From: an uncultured Anaerococcus sp.
GTDB taxonomy: Bacteria > Bacillota > Clostridia > Tissierellales > Peptoniphilaceae
NCBI GenBank assembly: GCA_902465755.1
Contig: CABQOK010000033.1
Coordinates: 1 to 10,067 of the forward strand
DNA length: 10,067 bases
Direction of reading: 5' to 3'
Part shown: piece after piece, positions 5,831-10,067 of the stretch
How the letters are laid out: each line of letters opens with the position of its first letter
How positions within the stretch are numbered: the stretch's first letter is position 1
Notes under the pieces: generated by a model
What the model saw: only the letters and a program-made list of their open reading frames with translations
Databases searched by the model: none
Told to the model about the DNA's origin: nothing
Position numbers and translations under genes: made by a program

Positions 5831-7273
5831 ATGAAAGAAGATAGAAATTTAACCATGCTTAGTGATTTTTATGAATTCACTATGGCAAATGCTTACTTTA
5901 ACAATGGTATGAAAGACACCATAGCAGTCTTTGATGCCTACTATAGGAGAAATCCCGACGAGGCTGGTTTCTCAATCTTCGCGGGTCTTAACGACATAAT
6001 AGAATATGTTAAGAATCTAAGATTTAGCGAAGAAGACATAGAATATTTCAGAGAGAACGCTGATTTTTCTGAGGGCTTTCTCGATTACTTGAGAGATTTC
6101 AAATTTACTGGAGATATTTGGGCCTTTCCTGAAGGTTCTGTAATGTTTCCTAACGAACCCATAGTTACAGTCAAAGCCCCTATTATAGAATGTTCTATTA
6201 TAGAGACTTACCTGCTCTTATCCATGAACTTTAACTCCCTTGTAGCGACCAAGACTAACAGGATTGTAAGGTCTGCTGGAGATAGGCTAGTTATGGAATT
6301 TGGGGCAAGACGTGCCCAAGGAGCAGATGCTTCCATAAATGGAGCAAGGGCTGCTTATATAGGAGGAGCACCTATTACAAGTAACACCTACTCTGCCCAA
6401 AAATATAAGTTTAAGGCAAGTGGTACCATGGCTCATTCTTGGATTCAAGCCTTTCCGACCGAGTACGAGGCTTTTAAGACCTATGCCAAATCCTATCCTG
6501 ACAATTGTATCCTCTTAATCGATACCTACGATACCCTAAGATCAGGCCTTCCTAATGCTATGAGAGTCTTTGAGGAAGAACTAGTTCCAAAAGGTCTAAG
6601 CGGAGGAGTAAGAATTGACTCAGGAGACTTGGCCTACCTATCCAAGGAAGTAAGGAAAATCCTAGATGAAAATGGATTTACAGATGCTAAAATCGTGGCT
6701 AGTAACTCCCTAGACGAATTCAAAATCGAATCCCTCCTCTCCCAAGGAGCTAAAATCGACTCATTCGGTATAGGAGAAAGACTAATCACAGCTAAGTCTG
6801 ACCCAGTCTTTGGAGGTGTCTATAAGCTTGTCGCAATAGAGACAGATGGAAAGATCGAAGCAAAGATAAAGGTCTCAGAAAATGTAGAAAAAATCACAAC
6901 TCCAGGCGAGAAAAAGGTCTACAGATTATATGATAAGGAAACCGGCAAGGCAGAAGCAGATTACATCGCCTTAGCTTGCGAAAAAATAGACGATTCTAAA
7001 CCAATGGTAATATTTGATCCACTCTTTACCTGGAAAATGAAAAGAATGGAAAACTATACAGCTCGAAAGATGCAAGTTCAAATCTTCGATAAGGGAGATT
7101 TGGTCTACGAAAGCCCAAGCCTTGAAGAAATTGCTTCTTATTCTAAAGGAGAAGTTAAAAGCTTATGGGAAGAAGTTAAGAGATTCGACCAACCACACAA
7201 TTACTACGTCGACCTATCTCAAGACTTGTGGAATCTAAAACAAAACCTAATATTAGAAGCTAAAAGAAAGTAA
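5831..7273 (+). CDS. pncB: Nicotinate phosphoribosyltransferase
   Basis: This enzyme converts nicotinate and PRPP to nicotinate mononucleotide, with ATP hydrolysis, in the Preiss-Handler route of NAD salvage in the cytosol. The 480-residue length is normal for the Gram-positive long form. It begins with the family signature LTMLSDFYEFTMANAYF (7-23). It carries EFGARRAQG (156-164) and His202 in GTMAHSWIQAFP, the likely auto-phosphorylated histidine. It also has GGVRIDSGDLAYL (258-270) and GIGERLITAKSDPVFGGVYK (313-332), which form the phosphoribosyl and nicotinate pocket. The ATG at 5831 follows GAGGAG by three bases. The gene is monocistronic, with a TATAAT box upstream and a strong hairpin terminator 5 bases after the stop. 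No nicotinamidase or nadD/nadE gene is adjacent. Confidence 0.95.
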   Translation: MKEDRNLTMLSDFYEFTMANAYFNNGMKDTIAVFDAYYRRNPDEAGFSIFAGLNDIIEYVKNLRFSEEDIEYFRENADFSEGFLDYLRDFKFTGDIWAFPEGSVMFPNEPIVTVKAPIIECSIIETYLLLSMNFNSLVATKTNRIVRSAGDRLVMEFGARRAQGADASINGARAAYIGGAPITSNTYSAQKYKFKASGTMAHSWIQAFPTEYEAFKTYAKSYPDNCILLIDTYDTLRSGLPNAMRVFEEELVPKGLSGGVRIDSGDLAYLSKEVRKILDENGFTDAKIVASNSLDEFKIESLLSQGAKIDSFGIGERLITAKSDPVFGGVYKLVAIETDGKIEAKIKVSENVEKITTPGEKKVYRLYDKETGKAEADYIALACEKIDDSKPMVIFDPLFTWKMKRMENYTARKMQVQIFDKGDLVYESPSLEEIASYSKGEVKSLWEEVKRFDQPHNYYVDLSQDLWNLKQNLILEAKRK

Positions 7274-7278
7274 AGTAA

Positions 7279-7320
7279 AAGCTCTCACTTGGGATTCATC
7301 CAAGCGAGAGCTTATTTTTA
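7279..7320. terminator. Bidirectional terminator between pncB and the fructokinase gene
   Basis: AAGCTCTC (7279-7286) pairs perfectly with GAGAGCTT (7306-7313). After one A-C mismatch, CTTGG (7288-7292) pairs with CCAAG (7300-7304) around a short loop. The plus strand continues with TATTTTTATT. The minus strand continues with TTTACTTTACTTT, a weaker tract. It sits between the convergent stops at 7273 and 7318 and can serve both transcripts. Confidence 0.85.
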
Positions 7321-8181
7321 TTCTTCCTTTAAGGCTTCCTTAGCAAGTACATATCCACCGATAAGTCCTGCCTCGTTACCAAGATCAGGAAAGACTATAT
7401 ATTCATCCGCATTGGGAATATCTATATAGTGATTATCTAATTTTTCAAATTCTCTTCTGATTTTTTCAATCATCCCTTCCTTATTGGCTACTCCGCCTCC
7501 AATTATTATAATATGAGGTCTTAGAATCATGGTGTAGGTCATAAGTCCCTTGGCTATATATTTGGCAAGGATATCAAAGGCTGGGTCATCCTTATCGAGA
7601 TTTTCTCCCCTTTGTCCAGTCCTTAGCTCAAGGGCAGGTCCTGCACAAAGTCCTTCGAAGCAAGAATCATGGAAGTCGCAAAAACTTTCTACCTCATCTC
7701 CTTCTTCCCTCGTAATCTCAATGTGGCCCATCTCAGGATGGGAGAATCCTTCAAGTAAGGTTCCATCTTGGATATAAGATCCGCCGACTCCTGTTCCTAT
7801 AGTTAGATATAGGGAAGATCTCTTATCCTTGGCTGCTCCATACCTATATTCACCAATTCCACTAGCTCCAACATCTGTTGTAAATCCAATTGCTATGTCG
7901 AGCTCTTTCTTGATAGAGCCTAATAGGTCGAAGTTTCTCCAAAGCTTCTTTGGAGTTTCTAGGACAAAGCCATATGTCTTTGACTCCTTGTCCACATCGA
8001 TTGGTCCGAAGGCTCCGATTCCAATACTTTCTACGGGATTTTTCTTAAAAAAATCTACCACATCCTTCATATTTTCCTCAGGATCCTTGGTCTCTAACCT
8101 AATTTCTTTGACAATATTTCCAATTTCATCTAAAACAGCGCACCTAATCTTGGTTCCGCCCAATTCGATTGATCCGTACAT
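7318..8181 (-). CDS. ROK-family fructokinase (zinc-motif type)
   Basis: This cytosolic sugar kinase of 287 residues phosphorylates fructose, or possibly mannose, with ATP. I start it at the ATG at 8179-8181, which has an AAAGGAG site at ideal spacing and begins directly with the phosphate-binding strand MYGSIELGGTK. An in-frame ATG at 8229 would add 16 residues and has no family support. Landmarks are GIGAFGPID, catalytic Asp103 in TTDVGASGIGEY, GTGVGG (129-134) and the ROK zinc site, His153 in EMGHI with Cys168, His171 and Cys174 in CDFHDSC, followed by FEGLCAGPA. The EGLxAGPA block and early GGTK-x-x-CAV resemble Bacillus YdhR/GmuE-type fructokinases rather than GlcK glucokinases. It lies downstream of the GH1 gene with its own TATAAT promoter, which suggests it shares a role in breakdown of sugars released from glycosides. 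Confidence 0.87.
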   Translation of the reverse strand: MYGSIELGGTKIRCAVLDEIGNIVKEIRLETKDPEENMKDVVDFFKKNPVESIGIGAFGPIDVDKESKTYGFVLETPKKLWRNFDLLGSIKKELDIAIGFTTDVGASGIGEYRYGAAKDKRSSLYLTIGTGVGGSYIQDGTLLEGFSHPEMGHIEITREEGDEVESFCDFHDSCFEGLCAGPALELRTGQRGENLDKDDPAFDILAKYIAKGLMTYTMILRPHIIIIGGGVANKEGMIEKIRREFEKLDNHYIDIPNADEYIVFPDLGNEAGLIGGYVLAKEALKEE

Positions 8182-8208
8182 ACTTACTCCTTTATAGTTC
8201 TTACTTAT

Positions 8209-8214
8209 ATTATA
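8209..8214 (-). promoter_or_regulatory. -10 box of an internal promoter for the fructokinase gene
   Basis: A perfect minus-strand TATAAT lies 27 bases upstream of the ATG at 8181, in the 83-bp gap after the GH1 stop. The -35 side is only T/A-rich (TTTTAA at 17 bp). No terminator hairpin lies in the gap, so read-through from the GH1 gene is also expected. Confidence 0.5.
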
Positions 8215-8264
8215 AGGGATTTTTCTCAATTTTAAAAAATGATTTGAAATAGATAATACTTTTC

Positions 8265-9638
8265 CTAGAATCCCTTGTCTTCACTGAGCTTCTTAAACCA
8301 AATACCTGATTTTTTGATTACTCTTTCTCCAGTTTCTAGCTTATATTCGATAAGTCCATATCTATTTTTGTAAGCATTAAGCCAGGACCAGTTATCTATA
8401 AAGGTCCACAAGTGGTAACCCTTGCAGTTGGCACCCTCATCAATGGCCTTACTTAGATAGGTCAAGTGTTCCTTGATAAAATCAATCCTGTAATCGTCCT
8501 CGATCCTTCCATCTTCCCTAAATCTTTCCTCATCTTCAACTCCCATGCCATTTTCAGTAATCATCCAATCGATATTATTGTAGTTTTCTTTGATATTTAA
8601 GGCTATATCATAGATGGCTTTTGGATAGATCTCCCAGCCCCTATAGGGATTCATCCTCTTACCTGGCATATCATAGGAAAGATAATATTTGCTTGGCATA
8701 AAGATTGCACTTTCCTTATATTTATAAGGATTTTCCATAACTCTTAAAGGTTGATAGTAATTTACTCCAAGAAAATCAACGGTATTTTCTTTTATTATAT
8801 CGAGCTCTTTTTTGTTATATTCTGGCATGAGATCTTCTTTTTTTATTATTTCTACAAGCTTTTTAGGATAAACCCCTAGTACTGATGGATCAAGAAAAGA
8901 TTTTTGAGCAAATAAGTCTGCAATCTCAGCCGCCTTTAGGTCGTTTTCGTTCTGGCTTCTAGGATAAGCTGGGGTCAGATTTAAAATTATCCCTATTTTC
9001 TTATCCTTATCTATTTTCCTTAGGGCTTTGATAGCCAAAGCTGAAGCAAGCTGGGTGTTGTAAGCAACTTGGACAGCCTTTTTGGGATTTACTTCGCAAG
9101 GATAGTGATATTGGTAGAGATAACCACATTCTACGTGAACTATTGGCTCATTGAAGGTAAAGAAACAGTCAGCGTATTTACCAAAGAGCTTAAAGCAAGT
9201 CTTGGCATAAGATACATATCTTTCGACTACTTCCTTGTTTGTCCATCCCCCTATTTCTTGAAGATACATAGGCATATCGAAGTGAAATAGATTTACAAAA
9301 AGCTTGATTCCTTTAGCCTTGATTTCCTTGAAATAATTTTCGTAAAAGTCCACCGCCTTAGGATTTACCTTCCCATCCATTTTAGGTATTAATCTTGCCC
9401 AAGAAATAGAAGTCCTATAGGAATTGTGGCCTGTTTTTTCTAAAAGCTCTACATTTTCCTTATAATCAAAGTAAAAGTTCGATGTACTTTCTGGTCCAAT
9501 CCTATCGTGAAACTTATAGGGCTCTTTCTTATACCAATAGTCCCAAATACTTTCACTTTTCCCATCAACTTGTCCGCCTTCAGATTGGCAGGCAGATGTT
9601 GCAGAACCAAATAGGAAATCCTTAGGAAATTTAATCAT
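8265..9638 (-). CDS. GH1 glycosidase, probable 6-phospho-beta-glucosidase/galactosidase
   Basis: This 457-residue family GH1 retaining beta-glycosidase shows the N-terminal signature FPKDFLFGSATSACQSEGG, the acid/base Glu164 in TFNEP and the nucleophile Glu362 in ITENGMG. His119 in LFHFDMP and Asn163 are sugar-binding residues. Near the C-terminus, plain beta-glucosidases have DNFEWxxGY; here the Glu is Ser418 (DNWSWLNAYKNRYG). Ser at this place, with Tyr427 nine residues later, is the phosphate-binding pattern of 6-phospho-glycosidases (S-x6-K-x-Y). However, the usual Lys is Asn425, with Lys424 one place earlier. Trp419 resembles 6-phospho-beta-galactosidases and dual-specificity enzymes. 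The start overlaps the preceding ROK gene by 8 bp and has an AAAGGA site. Substrate is likely a PTS-imported beta-glycoside phosphate, but an unphosphorylated one is not excluded. Confidence 0.85.
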   Translation of the reverse strand: MIKFPKDFLFGSATSACQSEGGQVDGKSESIWDYWYKKEPYKFHDRIGPESTSNFYFDYKENVELLEKTGHNSYRTSISWARLIPKMDGKVNPKAVDFYENYFKEIKAKGIKLFVNLFHFDMPMYLQEIGGWTNKEVVERYVSYAKTCFKLFGKYADCFFTFNEPIVHVECGYLYQYHYPCEVNPKKAVQVAYNTQLASALAIKALRKIDKDKKIGIILNLTPAYPRSQNENDLKAAEIADLFAQKSFLDPSVLGVYPKKLVEIIKKEDLMPEYNKKELDIIKENTVDFLGVNYYQPLRVMENPYKYKESAIFMPSKYYLSYDMPGKRMNPYRGWEIYPKAIYDIALNIKENYNNIDWMITENGMGVEDEERFREDGRIEDDYRIDFIKEHLTYLSKAIDEGANCKGYHLWTFIDNWSWLNAYKNRYGLIEYKLETGERVIKKSGIWFKKLSEDKGF

Positions 9639-10067
9639 TTTTTATCCTTTCTTCTTTTAATTTAATATTCGCATAGGCTCCATAAAGATTATTATCATTA
9701 TAAAACGACGCTGGTCTTATATTTAAGCTAACTCCTGCGAATATATCATCCTCTAGCTTCTCTTTAAGAGCATTTATAAATCTTTCATCCTCAGAAACAG
9801 CCCCTCCTATGTAGATTACTTCCGGATTAATCGCATAGGCTATGTTGTATAGGCCCATAGCAAGGTAGGTAAACATCTTATCTACTTCTTCATAGAAAGG
9901 ATTTTCTTTCTCAAGATACTTATCAAATATTTCGTAGGTGTCCGAATCTATACCGTATTTTTCTTTTATAGTGCGCCTTACATTAGGTAAAGTCCCTAGG
10001 CTGGATAAGTTTTTGATTTCACCAAAATCGTTAAAGAGCATATATCCAAACTCGCCGCTTTCAAGAC
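9631..10067 (-). CDS. ROK-family kinase or regulator, C-terminal part (5' end beyond window)
   Basis: The reading frame is open to the right edge, so the true start lies outside the window. The visible 145 or so residues begin LESGEFGYMLFNDFG, the ROK segment equivalent to the GE(L/F)GHM metal-site loop, with Tyr in place of the usual His. They include the helical stretch NPFYEEVDKMFTYLAMGLYN and then IAYAINPEVIYIGGAVSEDE, the family's IINPexIviGGgvs signature, and finish with NNLYGAYANIKL. No CxCGxxGC zinc cluster is visible in the C-terminal part, where it would be expected soon after the first loop. It overlaps the GH1 gene by 8 bp, so the two are co-transcribed and translationally coupled. 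It could be a glucokinase-like kinase; without the N-terminus a ROK transcription regulator with an HTH cannot be ruled out. Confidence 0.8.
   Translation of the reverse strand, partial: LESGEFGYMLFNDFGEIKNLSSLGTLPNVRRTIKEKYGIDSDTYEIFDKYLEKENPFYEEVDKMFTYLAMGLYNIAYAINPEVIYIGGAVSEDERFINALKEKLEDDIFAGVSLNIRPASFYNDNNLYGAYANIKLKEERIKND

Noticed and set aside
7550-8197. Two plus-strand open frames (7550-7777 and 7829-8197)
   Set aside because: They are antisense shadows of the fructokinase gene, rich in Ser/Pro from reversed codons, without ribosome sites or homology.
9069-9290. Plus-strand 73-codon open frame
   Set aside because: Antisense shadow inside the GH1 gene, which has clear catalytic motifs on the other strand.

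Overview
The window is about 10 kb of AT-rich chromosomal DNA with strong Shine-Dalgarno sites, frequent AGA and ATA codons, short intergenic gaps and U-tract terminators. This points to a low-G+C Bacillota. The gene mix (sugar kinases, GH1 glycosidase, PTS domain, a tandem pair of diacylglycerol glucosyltransferase-like enzymes) fits a fermentative anaerobe or commensal such as a Tissierellia/Clostridia relative (Anaerococcus or Peptoniphilus type). That placement is an inference from style; no rRNA or marker gene is present.

Layout. (1) 1-1118, minus strand: a two-gene operon of a DUF2089-type zinc-ribbon/HTH regulator followed by a DUF4097-type beta-repeat protein cut by the left edge, with its own sigma-A-type promoter at 986-1013. 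(2) 1093-3985, minus strand: a three-gene, overlapping operon of two GT4 glycosyltransferases (candidate mono- and di-glycosyl-diacylglycerol synthases) and an unrecognised four-helix membrane protein, ending in a textbook terminator. (3) 4013-4389, plus strand: a divergent SdpI-family membrane protein. (4) 4391-4596: a roughly 200-nt, 65% G+C-cored, extensively self-complementary element between convergent genes, almost certainly a structured non-coding RNA. It is the most interesting object here. (5) 4579-5714, minus strand: a HAD phosphatase and an orphan mannose/sorbose-type PTS IIB domain, translationally coupled. (6) 5795-7273, plus strand: nicotinate phosphoribosyltransferase (pncB), ending in a terminator shared with the convergent gene. 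(7) 7318-10067, minus strand: a beta-glycoside catabolic cluster of a ROK-family protein (cut by the right edge), a GH1 (6-phospho-)beta-glycosidase and a zinc-motif ROK fructokinase.

The genes form small independent functional islands: envelope glycolipid synthesis (2), sugar entry and phosphorylation (5, 7) and NAD salvage (6). Convergent gene pairs are separated by the RNA element (4389/4579) and by a bidirectional hairpin (7273/7318). No transposase, integrase, CRISPR array, tRNA or rRNA was seen.
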